From Sphingomonas sp. Leaf67 (lineage in GTDB: Bacteria; Pseudomonadota; Alphaproteobacteria; Sphingomonadales; Sphingomonadaceae), in assembly GCF_001421965.1 (NCBI RefSeq), contig NZ_LMLP01000001.1, positions 1,048,711-1,112,710 of the forward strand: a stretch of DNA of 64,000 nucleotides, written 5' to 3'. This document shows positions 43,994-53,046 of the stretch, in pieces. Under the pieces are notes generated by a model. That model was not told where the DNA came from, made no database searches, and worked only from the letters and a program-made list of their open reading frames with translations. The position numbers and the translations under genes were made by a program. Every line of letters starts with the position of its first letter. Position 1 is the first letter of the stretch.

Positions 43994-44791
43994 TTAAGCT
44001 AAGTCCCCACCGGGAACGAACGTTGAGCCGCTGGTACCATAGTAATAATAGGTCACGCCGTTGATCTCCTGCGACCCAAGGTACTCGACCGACCGAATGG
44101 TAGAATCAACGAACTTGAGTTGACCACCGAGGCCGTCGCTCGGGTCGGAAGCATTTGGCCCGCCGGTACCAGACGTATCCAGTACCCGATTGCGGCCGAA
44201 GCCGATCGTACCGTCGTCGTTACCGTCGTAGAGTTGACGTGTGGTAACCAGCAGATCGTCCGCCCCAAAGCCTGAGATGGTATCGCCACCTAGGTTCAGC
44301 CCGAGACCGTTGTCGTGGAGAATAACACGGGGGCCGCCGGCAGCGCTGATTGTGTCGTTGCCAATCGTCCCCTCGAGCACGTTTTCTTGGCCAAACTGCG
44401 CCCACAGGTTCTTCCGAGTGGCACCGTCTGCGTAGGCGAATTGCCCGCCCTTGCTGCCGAGGATGCGGAGTTCGAAGGGGTTGGATGTGGGAAGCTCCGA
44501 CGCGATCACGACGTTATCCTCGCCCGCGTTTTCGGCGCTTGTGCGATCTATATCGATGATCCCGTTCGCGCCGGCGGAGATGTATCCGTCGTTATCCCCA
44601 TCGAAAAGCGCTCGCGTCGTCAGAATGACGTCGTCACTTCCGAAGCCGATGAACGCGTCGTCCCCGGTAGGGCCTTCGGCGAATACGAAGGCCGTAGGGC
44701 CGGTAGCGGCATACGTGTCCGCGGAGCCATTGGCGTTTACAGTTGCTATAGTAGAAGTCGTTACTACAGCGTCGTTGTTCCTGAATGCCAT
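43994..44791 (-). CDS. RTX-like calcium-binding protein with two internal repeats
   Basis: The 265-residue acidic protein has two matching halves, each with a 'GxDxIxGFGxDD' hook, 'TTRxLxDGxxDG' and a closing 'G.N.IxDxD/T' segment. These are hemolysin-type calcium-binding features without a catalytic domain. ATG 44791 begins the mature-looking N-terminus. No signal peptide is present, as expected for type I secretion, but no ABC exporter lies nearby. Function unknown. Confidence 0.75.
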   Translation of the reverse strand: MAFRNNDAVVTTSTIATVNANGSADTYAATGPTAFVFAEGPTGDDAFIGFGSDDVILTTRALFDGDNDGYISAGANGIIDIDRTSAENAGEDNVVIASELPTSNPFELRILGSKGGQFAYADGATRKNLWAQFGQENVLEGTIGNDTISAAGGPRVILHDNGLGLNLGGDTISGFGADDLLVTTRQLYDGNDDGTIGFGRNRVLDTSGTGGPNASDPSDGLGGQLKFVDSTIRSVEYLGSQEINGVTYYYYGTSGSTFVPGGDLA

Positions 44792-44907
44792 ATTAAACCC
44801 TTTCCGCAATTATTAGGATCGGTCAGCCATAATTGGCTACACATCATTGCGGTTCCAGCACTATTTCTTTTGCGTTATTATTCGATCGGACTGCTTGTTG
44901 GCACGCG

Positions 44908-46176
44908 CTATGCACGAACAGTGGGTACCTGGCCAATATCGGTCGTCCATGCCGGCGATTTGCTCTCTGATCGCAACCGCCACTGACGCTTGAAGCCCTG
45001 CGACGCCGGGACGGCCGTGAACCGGCCAAACTTCCCATTCACTTCGTCCAGCGCCGCCATCAACCGTTCGCGGGTCGCGCGGTCACCTTCGAACAGCGTG
45101 TGTGGACGATCGCCAGCCGGCAGAAGGTCGTCCAGCAGGACGCCCGCCTTCGTATAGGCATAGCCGTCCCGCCATGCCCGCTCCGCGCAGCGACGGGCCG
45201 CGGCGATCAGTTCAAAACTGTCGCTGGTCATCGGGTGCAGCGTCGTTGATCGCGAACCAGCGTATTGCGGCCGGTCCGGCTTGTGCCTGTTCGTATGGAA
45301 GAATGCAGTGAACCGGCCCGCAACTAGCCCATGCTGCCGCAGCTTTTCCCCCGCGCGCATGGCGTACTGTGACAGCGCGCCCATCATGCCGTGGAAGTCG
45401 TGAACCGGCGTCCCGAACGATCGCGTCACTGCCATGCCCTTGCGGGTCGGCTCGACCGTTTCGACAGCGCCAGCCGGGACGCCCTGTAATTCTGCGACCA
45501 ACCGCTCGAGCACGACCGTCCCTATCGCTCGCGCTTGCTTCAGAGGCATGTCGCGCAACGTCGCTGCGGTGGTGATGCCGAGGTCGGCCAGCTTGCGTGC
45601 CGTCGCACCGCCCACGCCCCATATGTCTTCGGCTGGGAACGTCTGCATCACTGCTTCGCGTATGCCCTCGTCGCGCAGGTCGGCCACACCGCCAAACTCA
45701 GGTCGCTTCTTGGCGGTAGCATTCGCCAGCTTTGCCAGCGTCTTGGTCGGCGCGATGCCGACACATGTCGGGATAGTCGTCCACAACTGCACTTGGCTAC
45801 GCATTGCGTGAGCGTGGGCGACCAGATCACGGCTTTCGAACCCAGCAAGATCGAGGAATATCTCGTCGATCGAGTAAATCTCGAAGTCGCGGACGAATGG
45901 CTCGACAGCGGCCAACACGCGTCGCTGCATATCGCCATAAAGGGTATAGTTCGATGACCGGACCTTGATGCCGTGCTGCCGAATGAGGTCTCGCAGATGG
46001 TGGGCCGGATCCCCCATCTTGATACCGAGCGCCTTCGCTTCACTCGAGCGGGCTATCGCACAGCCATCATTGTTCGACAGCACGATCACCGGCACGCCGA
46101 CCAGACTATGGTCGAAGGCACGCTCGCAGCTGACATAATAGTTGTTGCAGTCGATCAGGGCGATCGGGTTGGTCAC
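44908..46176 (-). CDS. umuC: Y-family DNA polymerase V subunit UmuC
   Basis: This is a translesion polymerase acting in the SOS response. The 422-residue protein has the N-terminal catalytic '[16 protein letters not shown]' (Asp7 region), '[11 protein letters not shown]', the second catalytic site '[10 protein letters not shown]' (about 100), and a C-terminal DUF4113 tail ('[10 protein letters not shown]'), as in UmuC. It overlaps umuD by four bases. A LexA box lies upstream of umuD. Confidence 0.95.
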   Translation of the reverse strand: MTNPIALIDCNNYYVSCERAFDHSLVGVPVIVLSNNDGCAIARSSEAKALGIKMGDPAHHLRDLIRQHGIKVRSSNYTLYGDMQRRVLAAVEPFVRDFEIYSIDEIFLDLAGFESRDLVAHAHAMRSQVQLWTTIPTCVGIAPTKTLAKLANATAKKRPEFGGVADLRDEGIREAVMQTFPAEDIWGVGGATARKLADLGITTAATLRDMPLKQARAIGTVVLERLVAELQGVPAGAVETVEPTRKGMAVTRSFGTPVHDFHGMMGALSQYAMRAGEKLRQHGLVAGRFTAFFHTNRHKPDRPQYAGSRSTTLHPMTSDSFELIAAARRCAERAWRDGYAYTKAGVLLDDLLPAGDRPHTLFEGDRATRERLMAALDEVNGKFGRFTAVPASQGFKRQWRLRSESKSPAWTTDIGQVPTVRA

Positions 46177-46598
46177 GACACCTTCCGGGCGACGCCGACT
46201 ACGACGCCCCAGATCTCAACGTACTCGTCTACCAGAATGTGCGGGAAGCCGTCGGCCTCTGGGACCAACCAGTGGCGTCCGTCCATGTGCTTCAAACGCT
46301 TCAACGTCCGGTCGCCATGGACCAGTGCCACGACGATGGATCCAGTGCGAGGACGCTTCGCCCGGTTCACGACGATCAGGTCACCGTCGTTGATACCCGC
46401 GCCAGCCATCGAGCCGCCTTCGACGCGCATGATGTACGACGCAGCCGGATGCTCGACTAGGTACGCGCCGAGATCGATCGGCTCCTCCATGTCGTCCTGT
46501 GCGGGCGATGGAAAACCGGCGGGCGTTCGGACAAGGAAGCACGGGAGCGATTGGGGGATCAGATCATATGCAACGTCGTGAAGCTGTACCGTACCCAT
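46173..46598 (-). CDS. umuD: UmuD-like S24 peptidase subunit of DNA polymerase V
   Basis: The 141-residue protein matches UmuD. A self-cleavage region '[10 protein letters not shown]' (Ala-Gly bond in place of Cys-Gly), catalytic serine in 'GGSMAGAGI' (about residue 62) and lysine in 'RTLKRLK' are all present. RecA-stimulated self-cleavage activates the UmuD'2C polymerase. It starts at ATG 46598, 46 bases downstream of a GAAC-N7-GAAC box. Confidence 0.93.
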   Translation of the reverse strand: MGTVQLHDVAYDLIPQSLPCFLVRTPAGFPSPAQDDMEEPIDLGAYLVEHPAASYIMRVEGGSMAGAGINDGDLIVVNRAKRPRTGSIVVALVHGDRTLKRLKHMDGRHWLVPEADGFPHILVDEYVEIWGVVVGVARKVS

Positions 46599-46915
46599 AG
46601 CGCCTGTCCCGAATCACCAAGGCGATCCATGTAGCGCGTAACGGAACATATTGTGAACACGCGATCTGTACTCTCGTCACCAATACGTTGCCGTGCTCCG
46701 CTCGTGTGGGCGCGGGGTGGCAAAGCCTGGAGGCTGTACAACGGCAGGTAGAGATCGACGTATTCCCTTCCGACGATCCCCGGCCCGCCCTCACCAGTCC
46801 CGCTCACAGCGAAGGCCAGCAATCGTATAACTCTTTCCGTTTGGTACGTTCCGTTCATCACTAGGGTTGATATCCGGAATGGATCGATTGCCTGGAACTG
46901 CTCAGGCGATAGCAT
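46559..46915 (-). CDS. Doubtful open frame between umuD and SRAP
   Basis: A 118-residue frame overlaps the umuD start by 40 bases and contains the LexA box. It has no recognised domain. The overlap and the operator inside it suggest the region is mainly the umuD control region, so coding is doubtful, but no other gene explains 46599-46921. Confidence 0.25.
   Translation of the reverse strand: MLSPEQFQAIDPFRISTLVMNGTYQTERVIRLLAFAVSGTGEGGPGIVGREYVDLYLPLYSLQALPPRAHTSGARQRIGDESTDRVFTICSVTRYMDRLGDSGQALWVRYSFTTLHMI
46644..46658 (-). promoter_or_regulatory. LexA (SOS) box of umuDC
   Basis: GAAC-ATATTGT-GAAC matches exactly the alphaproteobacterial LexA consensus GAAC-N7-GAAC (equivalently GTTC-N7-GTTC on the other strand). 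It sits 46 bases upstream of umuD, so umuDC is expected to be DNA-damage inducible. Confidence 0.85.
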
Positions 46916-46921
46916 CGGGCT

Positions 46922-47572
46922 ATGTGTAATCGTGCTCGATTCGCCGGCGAACCCGCCGGCCTGTTCGGATCAGCCGCAAAGCTGTTCCCCGAACGCCCAC
47001 GCGACAACCGCTTCAATCCGCACGAGCTGCGCCCGAAGGGACGCGCCTATGTCATCCGCGAACAGGATGGCGAGCGCGGCTGGGACATCATGTCGTGGGA
47101 CGTGCTGGGCGGTCAGGCGGCTTGGCCGATGACGAATGTCCGCAACCTCAAGCTGCCTCAGTGGCGCAAGCTGGCGGCGGACCCGGCGAACCGTTGTTTG
47201 GTGCCCCTCACCGAGTTCTGCGAATGGACGCCAGACAAGCACGACCTTGGCGACGGGAAGCCCCCTCTGAAGGGAGAGATGTGGTTTCAGGTCACTGACC
47301 AGCCGACGTTCGCGGTAGCCGGGTTCTGGCAACAGGCGGCCGAGGGCAACGGATTTACGATGGTCACATGCGATCCGAACGAACTGGTTGCGCCGATCCA
47401 CCCCAAAGCGATGATAACGATCCTGCGGCCGGAGGACTGCGATACTTGGTTGCAGGGCAGCTACGACGAGGTGGTCGCGTTGCAGCAGCCGTATGATGCG
47501 ACAGCCATGACGGTTCGGGGGCCGGTGTTTCCGACGCGCAAAACTGCTGACATTCCGACCCGCTTAAAATAG
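46922..47572 (+). CDS. SRAP (YedK/HMCES-type) abasic-site protein
   Basis: SRAP proteins crosslink to abasic sites in single-stranded DNA through Cys2. The 216-residue protein begins 'MCNRARF', so the catalytic Cys2 is present, as are 'RFNPHEL', the Glu in 'TEFCEW' (about 102) and the His in 'APIHPKAM' (about 160). It is divergent from umuDC, so DNA-damage functions are clustered. No second LexA box was found for it. Confidence 0.92.
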   Translation: MCNRARFAGEPAGLFGSAAKLFPERPRDNRFNPHELRPKGRAYVIREQDGERGWDIMSWDVLGGQAAWPMTNVRNLKLPQWRKLAADPANRCLVPLTEFCEWTPDKHDLGDGKPPLKGEMWFQVTDQPTFAVAGFWQQAAEGNGFTMVTCDPNELVAPIHPKAMITILRPEDCDTWLQGSYDEVVALQQPYDATAMTVRGPVFPTRKTADIPTRLK

Positions 47573-47578
47573 CCGCGG

Positions 47579-48556
47579 TCAAGCATGCCCCCACCGGTGC
47601 CGTAGTGCTTCTCCCAAACCGACCAGCTCCGCATTCTCGTAAGAAACCAGTGATCTTGGGACATCCGAGAGTGCGCGCCGGTATTTTATCGAATTTGCGA
47701 ACAGCGCCTGCGCTTCAGGTTTTCGTAAAGACGGCAGGATCGCATGAGCGACCGCTCCTGCAACCAACAGGCCATCCCAAGCACCGAGGGTCATTACGAG
47801 GCTTCCGGCTTGCGCCCAGAACGCCTTGGCAAGCAAATCGCAAGCGGCATGTGCGATCGGATCGGTTGCCATCGATCGGGTTATTTCCTCCGGGGATTTA
47901 GCACGGGGCAAGCAACCCCGCTGCCGCGACAACGCGTTGTAAATAGCCAGTAGCCCGGGCGCGGATACCAATCCCTCCGCCGTTACCGGTTGGCGTCCAA
48001 GTGAAAGCGATGCCGCTAGATCGGTCAATTCCGGTGTAGCAGCCGCAAAAGCACCGTGCCCCGCCTCCGTTGGCAGCACAGTTACAACGCCCGTTTCGCT
48101 GCGATGGACTGCGGCGACGCCCAACCCCGACGTGATTCCCATCACCAAGAAGGTACCCGACCGTTTTGCAGGGCTTCCATTCGAACCACTGAACGCTTCG
48201 CGAACTTGCCCTTCTGCCGCGCATAGTGCCCAAGCTTCGGCAGCGAAGTCGTTCAGTACGAGCGGCGGCTCCCCCAGCATTGCCTTCAAGCCGGACCGGG
48301 ACAAGAACCAGCTAGTCTTGGTGATCGATATTGCGTCTCCCCGAACAAGCCCCGGAACCGAGAACGCCGATCGACGCGGAAGGGCGGAAATGCCGAGATC
48401 GCGCTGAAAGGTCGTCAGGGCGGCAGAGACGCCGTTTACCACCTGCGCATCATACGTCCGAATGGTCTCGTGCAGAACCGAACCATTCACCGTCGACAAC
48501 GCCAAGCAAACGCGCTTTCGGCCTATCGATCCTAAAACAGCGTTGTCCGCGTGCAT
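47579..48556 (-). CDS. Glucokinase-family protein with degenerate ATP-binding motifs
   Basis: The 325-residue protein follows the bacterial Glk (PF02685) layout. It has the catalytic Asp in 'LVLNDFAAEA', 'EAGHGAF', and 'GCLPRAKSPEEIT'. However, the phosphate-1 motif usually DIGGTN is here 'SIGRKR' (about residues 10-15), and the GPGTGLG motif is 'GITSGLG'. ATP binding is therefore doubtful. It may be a sugar-sensing or inactive paralogue. Confidence 0.8.
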   Translation of the reverse strand: MHADNAVLGSIGRKRVCLALSTVNGSVLHETIRTYDAQVVNGVSAALTTFQRDLGISALPRRSAFSVPGLVRGDAISITKTSWFLSRSGLKAMLGEPPLVLNDFAAEAWALCAAEGQVREAFSGSNGSPAKRSGTFLVMGITSGLGVAAVHRSETGVVTVLPTEAGHGAFAAATPELTDLAASLSLGRQPVTAEGLVSAPGLLAIYNALSRQRGCLPRAKSPEEITRSMATDPIAHAACDLLAKAFWAQAGSLVMTLGAWDGLLVAGAVAHAILPSLRKPEAQALFANSIKYRRALSDVPRSLVSYENAELVGLGEALRHRWGHA

Positions 48557-48860
48557 TAGATCCCCCCATATTGGCGACGCGTTTTGCCGCTTATTATGGC
48601 AGGCACCTGTAGACCGGAATAGTTCGCAAGTAATTACGATCAGGCGATAATCTTCGCATTGTTCTTATACGGTATTTGCTGGACGGTGGAGGCTTCGGGG
48701 CGAGCAGGGTTTGCACAGCATCACGGGATAATAGGCCATCAATCGCACATCAGCCGCTGGATGGGTCATTCCTTCCCACGCATGGACCACCGACGAGCGA
48801 CCTCCATATCGCGATAGGGCTGCTTGATTGCCTCGGTGCCGAACCGCCAGCCGGCGCCAG
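48557..48860. other. Intergenic region between Crp/Fnr regulator and glucokinase-like gene
   Basis: About 300 bases with no convincing gene. It holds the promoter region of the glucokinase-like gene and the 3' flank of the Crp/Fnr gene. No repeat or terminator stands out. Confidence 0.5.
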
Positions 48861-49589
48861 TTACCGCGGTGGCGGAAGCCAACTCGGTTCGAAGGCTGGG
48901 CACCGCAACGGTAGCGGAGAGATCGCCCGCAGCGCCGCAATGTCGAGTAGTTTCACATGGTGATCGTGCCGCGCAATCCAGCCGTTCTTGTCGAACGTTC
49001 GGACCGTCCGGTTCATGTGAACCGGCGTGATGCCCAATAGATCACCCATCTGTTCCTGCGTCAGTGGGATATGAAAAGCGTCCCCATCAACGGCGCCGAT
49101 CGCATCGAGCCGTTGATGTAAATCAAGCAGAAACTGGGCAAACCGTTCGTTTGACGATGCGTTTTGGGAGGTGGCCAGCATATCGAGCAGTCTCAGACGC
49201 TCCATTTGGATCGCTACCGTGAACAGCGCTCCCAAGCGCGGCAAGTCGACAAAAAGCTGTCCGAACCGGGCAAAGGGCACAAATGCGGTTGTGGCTTCCG
49301 TGATCGCGGTCAAGCTATCTGCGGTCGTGGACAGCACGGCATTAGGTGTGCCGAGCATATCTCCCGGCAGATGCACCTTCTGAATAAGGCGATCTCCCGT
49401 GCGCAGGGTAACCGACGAAATAATCCACCCGGAGATGTGCAGGTAAAAACCCTGAGCCGTCTCTCCTTCACGCTGGAACGTCTCGCGCTTGTGGTGAACG
49501 ACTGGGGGATCGCCCAGATCGAGCAACGCTTGCTCTTCCGCCGGCGTCAGATTCACGAATGACCGATAGCGATGAAGCGGATATACCAT
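48861..49589 (-). CDS. Crp/Fnr-family transcriptional regulator
   Basis: The 242-residue protein has a cNMP-binding fold at the N-terminus ('KRETFQREGETAQGFYLHISGWI', 'HLPGDMLG') and a C-terminal helix-turn-helix ('PLTQEQMGDLLGITPVHMNRTVRTFDKNGWI'). No Fnr-type cysteine cluster is present, so it is not an oxygen sensor of the classical kind. The ligand is unknown. Confidence 0.9.
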   Translation of the reverse strand: MVYPLHRYRSFVNLTPAEEQALLDLGDPPVVHHKRETFQREGETAQGFYLHISGWIISSVTLRTGDRLIQKVHLPGDMLGTPNAVLSTTADSLTAITEATTAFVPFARFGQLFVDLPRLGALFTVAIQMERLRLLDMLATSQNASSNERFAQFLLDLHQRLDAIGAVDGDAFHIPLTQEQMGDLLGITPVHMNRTVRTFDKNGWIARHDHHVKLLDIAALRAISPLPLRCPAFEPSWLPPPR

Positions 49590-49739
49590 CTAACGCGTCG
49601 TCTCCGGTATGTACGTTAGCGGTCAATTCGTTACGCAACGTAAACCAGTCCAGCATTAAAATGGATCAGTAGCTGACGAGCTGATCGTGCCGGGGGGCTC
49701 AGGCTGCGCGGCTCGCGTGCGCTTTCTTCCAGCATGTGT

Positions 49740-50033
49740 TCACGGCACCACGAGTTCGGGCGGCACGGACGCACGCAGATCAGCCGCACTGATCGACCAC
49801 GCACGGGCAAGGGCGTCCAGTTCGGCCAGCGACACGCGATCTTTCCGAGCGATCGTATCGAGCCGCGGTCGAGGGATTCCAGTCAGCCGCGATAGCGCGT
49901 CATAAGGCGTCGTCTTCTGCGCGACCCACGCGTCGAACCACCACGATCCGGTAGCGATCGCACGGGCGACCGGATGGGTGTCGGACCATGTGTCGAGGTA
50001 CACCGGCAACGGACGTTCGCCCTTCCGCCTCAT
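49740..50033 (-). CDS. Helix-turn-helix (XRE-like) hypothetical protein
   Basis: The 97-residue protein has an XRE-like fold in its C-terminal half ('DALSRLTGIPRPRLDTIARKDRVSLAELDALARAW'). ATG 50033 overlaps the stop of the upstream gene (ATGA). Probably a small regulator. Confidence 0.65.
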   Translation of the reverse strand: MRRKGERPLPVYLDTWSDTHPVARAIATGSWWFDAWVAQKTTPYDALSRLTGIPRPRLDTIARKDRVSLAELDALARAWSISAADLRASVPPELVVP

Positions 50034-50233
50034 GGCAGGACCGCCAGCGTCAGTTGTTCGCCACGTGCAGCCAGAACGCACCGTGCCCTTTGGGCCGCAT
50101 CGACCGCCTGCCGGTACTCAACGGTGCCGTAACGCTCGGCCTCGTCGAACCCGAACCGTGCCCAGTCGTCGGACGGATAGCAGGCGTCATAGATCGCGCG
50201 CGCAGCCGCACGCAGACGCAGGTCGTGCTGCAT
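50030..50233 (-). CDS. Hypothetical 67-residue protein
   Basis: The product is helical, 'QHDLRLRAAARAIYDACYP', without known domain. ATG 50233 is chosen because GGGAG lies seven bases upstream; longer in-frame starts read through arginine-rich sequence that looks non-coding. It is coupled to the HTH gene. Confidence 0.55.
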   Translation of the reverse strand: MQHDLRLRAAARAIYDACYPSDDWARFGFDEAERYGTVEYRQAVDAAQRARCVLAARGEQLTLAVLP

Positions 50234-50671
50234 CGAAAGCTCCCTTGGCATGTCGAGTCGCCCAGCTATCGGGCAGCGCAAAGTAGAACGGATAGGGAAC
50301 GATTCGCAAGCGACGTGATCGTCAGCCTGCGCGATCGGCAGGCAACGACGACGACGGACCGACCCGTTCGCAGCGACGTACAACCTCCTTGGATATTCGC
50401 GCAGTCGCATGCCATCGTGACGACGCGGCCGCATGGTCGCGGCCGGCGGGCGTTGTTCACCCCATTGCACGCGTCCGCCGGTCAACAAGTCGCCAGCGTC
50501 GGTTATGCGAGATCGCAAGTAGCATGCTGAGCCTACCGCGACGTGTCACGTTCGCTGCGAACTAGACCTTGAGTATCAGCGCTATCGTTCAGCAGACCTA
50601 TTGACGTCACATCGAACTGGTAGTCGATTGCCGCAGTTCGGCCGGGGGGCCGAATCGAATTTGGGGGCTAT

Positions 50672-51262
50672 ATGAAAAAGGCACTTTTGCTTGCCGCTAG
50701 CGTCGTGCTGGCATCCTCAGCGCATGCTCAGACCGCTACCGTAGCGCCGGCAGCGCCAGCAACAGCAGTGGTCGTCCGCGGCGACGCGTCGGTTCTGCGC
50801 GCGGGAACGTCCGTCGTCCTTCGCACGCTCGATGGGCTCACGACTGAAGGCAAAAAGTTGAAGGTCGGCCAGCGGTTCAACCTCGAAGTTGCCGAGGCGG
50901 TGCAGGTCAACGGCGTGACCGTTATCCCAGTCGGTGCCCATGCTGTCGGCGAAGTTACTGACATTCGCAACAAGGGCATGTGGGGCAAATCCGGCCGCAT
51001 CGGCGCGCGCCTCGTTTACGTCGAAACGAACGGTCGACGCCTTCGCCTGTCTGGTCAGATGGACGATAAGGGTGTGACCGGAACGGCGGGTGTTGTTGGT
51101 GCAATCGCCTTGGTGCCCGTCGCCGGTTTTTTCATGACCGGGACGAGTGCCCGCATCCCGGCCGGTTCGAACATCACTGGCTATCTCGATGAAGACGTAC
51201 CGGTTGCCTTCACGGGCACGACGGCACCAGCACCGATGGTAGTTCAGACTTCGAGCAAGTGA
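50672..51262 (+). CDS. Secreted hypothetical protein
   Basis: The 196-residue product has a clear signal peptide ending in 'SAHAQT' (about residue 20). The mature part is beta-rich, with 'LRTLDGLTTEGKKLKVGQRFNLEV' and 'AGSNITGYLDEDV' segments. It resembles small periplasmic or outer-membrane-associated proteins of sphingomonads, but I recognise no named family. Confidence 0.75.
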   Translation: MKKALLLAASVVLASSAHAQTATVAPAAPATAVVVRGDASVLRAGTSVVLRTLDGLTTEGKKLKVGQRFNLEVAEAVQVNGVTVIPVGAHAVGEVTDIRNKGMWGKSGRIGARLVYVETNGRRLRLSGQMDDKGVTGTAGVVGAIALVPVAGFFMTGTSARIPAGSNITGYLDEDVPVAFTGTTAPAPMVVQTSSK

Positions 51263-51341
51263 GCGCGTGTGGCTGGCGTTGCTTTGCGCCAGCCACACCG
51301 GTTCGTAAGGTAGGAAGCCGATCACCTACACTGCTACACTT

Positions 51342-51614
51342 GTGCCTGTGGTCTACCTCCTCGGCTTTCTCGCAACGCCCGGCGGTTTGAACGCCGCTGG
51401 CTGCCACAATGATAGGAAGGGCGGGACCGGCTACCACTGCCATAGATCAAGCACCCGACAGCCGCTTGCAGAGACGCGTCGGAATCTATCCGAAAGCACG
51501 AACTTTCGTAACTGTGCAGCGGCACGAGCGGCCGGCGCAGCGCCCGTTCGTGCCGGCGATCCCGGCTATAGCAGGCGCCTCGATCGTGATGGTGATGGGG
51601 TCGGTTGCGAATAG
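51342..51614 (+). CDS. YHYH/excalibur-domain small protein
   Basis: The 90-residue protein has an N-terminal hydrophobic stretch, a 'GCHNDRK..GYHCH' motif, and a C-terminal excalibur domain ('NFRNCAAARAAG', 'RDGDGVGCE') with the DxDxDG calcium loop and two cysteines. The start is GTG at 51342. Such proteins are exported; the function is not established. Confidence 0.75.
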   Translation: MPVVYLLGFLATPGGLNAAGCHNDRKGGTGYHCHRSSTRQPLAETRRNLSESTNFRNCAAARAAGAAPVRAGDPGYSRRLDRDGDGVGCE

Positions 51615-51746
51615 CGTCGCGTCCGACTTGCCGTTGTAAATCGTGCTACACATCGAAACGTCAACGGCAGGTCTGGCGACCAACGCCGGTACCGGAGATG
51701 TTATGAGCGAAACCCCTGTCTGCATCCAATCGGTGCCACCCATCTC

Positions 51747-52508
51747 ATGACCGGCATCTGGGCCGCCGGCTTCTGGGGGTTGGTGGGCGGCTCGGCGCTG
51801 CTGATCGGCGCTCTGATCGCTTATTTTGTCCGTCTCCCGCAGCGGTTGATTGCGTCGGTTATGGCGATTGGTGCCGGCGTATTGATCTCGGCAGTTGCGT
51901 TCGACTTAATGGACGAAGCGTTCAAGCAAGGCGGCTTCGACTCGACTGCGTTCGGTTTTCTTGGCGGTGCTGCCGTCTATACGTTGGCCAACATCGTCGT
52001 ATCGCGACGTGGAGCCAAGCACCGCAAGCGCTCAGGTTCAAACCCGGACGAGAGCCAGCCGGACGCCAGTTCTGCCTCAGGGACCGCCATTGCGATAGGC
52101 GCGCTGCTGGACGGCATCCCAGAGTCCGTGGTGATCGGTGTAAGCCTGCTCAGCGGCGGCGGAGTGAGCATGGTGACGGTAGCGGCGGTGTTCCTGTCGA
52201 ACGTCCCGGAAGGATTATCGAGCGCGGCCGGCATGAAGGCTGCTGGCCATGGCGCCCGCTACATCTTCGGCGTCTGGGGTGGCATCGCGGTTGCCTCCGC
52301 GATTGCGGCCATGATCGGCAACGTCGCCCTTGCCGGCAGCAGCCCGGATCTGATCGCCGGGGTTACCGCTGTGGCAGCGGGTGCCATCCTCGCGATGCTG
52401 GTCGATACGATGATCCCTGAAGCGACCGAGGCGACGCATGACTACTCGGGACTGATTGCGGTCTGCGGCTTCCTGGGCGCGTTCGTGCTGTCGAAGAGCG
52501 GTGGCTAA
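51747..52508 (+). CDS. ZIP-family metal transporter
   Basis: The 253-residue membrane protein has about eight helices, a histidine/arginine-rich cytosolic loop (about 90-110), and the ZIP metal-site motifs 'LLDGIPESVVIG' and 'NVPEGLSSA'. ZIP proteins import zinc or other divalent metals. The stop overlaps the convergent response regulator by four bases. Confidence 0.85.
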   Translation: MTGIWAAGFWGLVGGSALLIGALIAYFVRLPQRLIASVMAIGAGVLISAVAFDLMDEAFKQGGFDSTAFGFLGGAAVYTLANIVVSRRGAKHRKRSGSNPDESQPDASSASGTAIAIGALLDGIPESVVIGVSLLSGGGVSMVTVAAVFLSNVPEGLSSAAGMKAAGHGARYIFGVWGGIAVASAIAAMIGNVALAGSSPDLIAGVTAVAAGAILAMLVDTMIPEATEATHDYSGLIAVCGFLGAFVLSKSGG

Positions 52509-52912
52509 ACCGCCTTCGCTAGCGGTTCGGGCTTCTTCTCATCGGGGAGCATTGTCGCAAGATGCTCATGTACGGTGCGCTTGTTAAACGGCTTTGGGAT
52601 GAACGTCGCGCGATCGGGCATGTCGCCCTCCGCCGGCAGAACGTGGCCGGAGGCAATCACAATCTCAATGTGTGGCCAATGGTGGTCCACGTGGCGGGCA
52701 AGATCGAAGCCGTTCATATCGCCGGGCATATCTACGTCCGAGAACAGCAGTATGATGCTCTCCCAGTGTTCCGCCAAGATGGCCGTTGCCTCGTTACCGT
52801 CCATCGCCTCGTGAACGCGAAAGCCTGCATCCTTTAGGATGACCGTCGTATCCATCAGGATCAGCGGATCGTCGTCGACGACAAGAGCGAAAGGGACTGT
52901 TGAGGGGGCCAT
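52505..52912 (-). CDS. Receiver-domain-only response regulator
   Basis: The 135-residue protein is a single REC domain. It has the acidic pocket 'VVDDDP', phospho-acceptor Asp in 'FSDVDMPG' (about 58) and lysine in 'PKPF'. No output domain. No histidine kinase is adjacent, so its partner is elsewhere. Confidence 0.92.
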   Translation of the reverse strand: MAPSTVPFALVVDDDPLILMDTTVILKDAGFRVHEAMDGNEATAILAEHWESIILLFSDVDMPGDMNGFDLARHVDHHWPHIEIVIASGHVLPAEGDMPDRATFIPKPFNKRTVHEHLATMLPDEKKPEPLAKAV

Positions 52913-53046
52913 TGTGCCTCAACCGCCGGTCGCGCAGCGAGTTGCCGCTGACCGGACACAAATCAGCAATATGCGACGTTCGGACAAGCTAGGCGAAAAA
53001 TCGCGGTGTGCGCTTTGCCGATCACCCTGCGCCGGAAGAGACGGCT

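Noticed and set aside
49590-50671. Long plus-strand frames opposite the small HTH genes
   Set aside because: They have no motifs, while the minus-strand frames have good ribosome sites and ATGA coupling.
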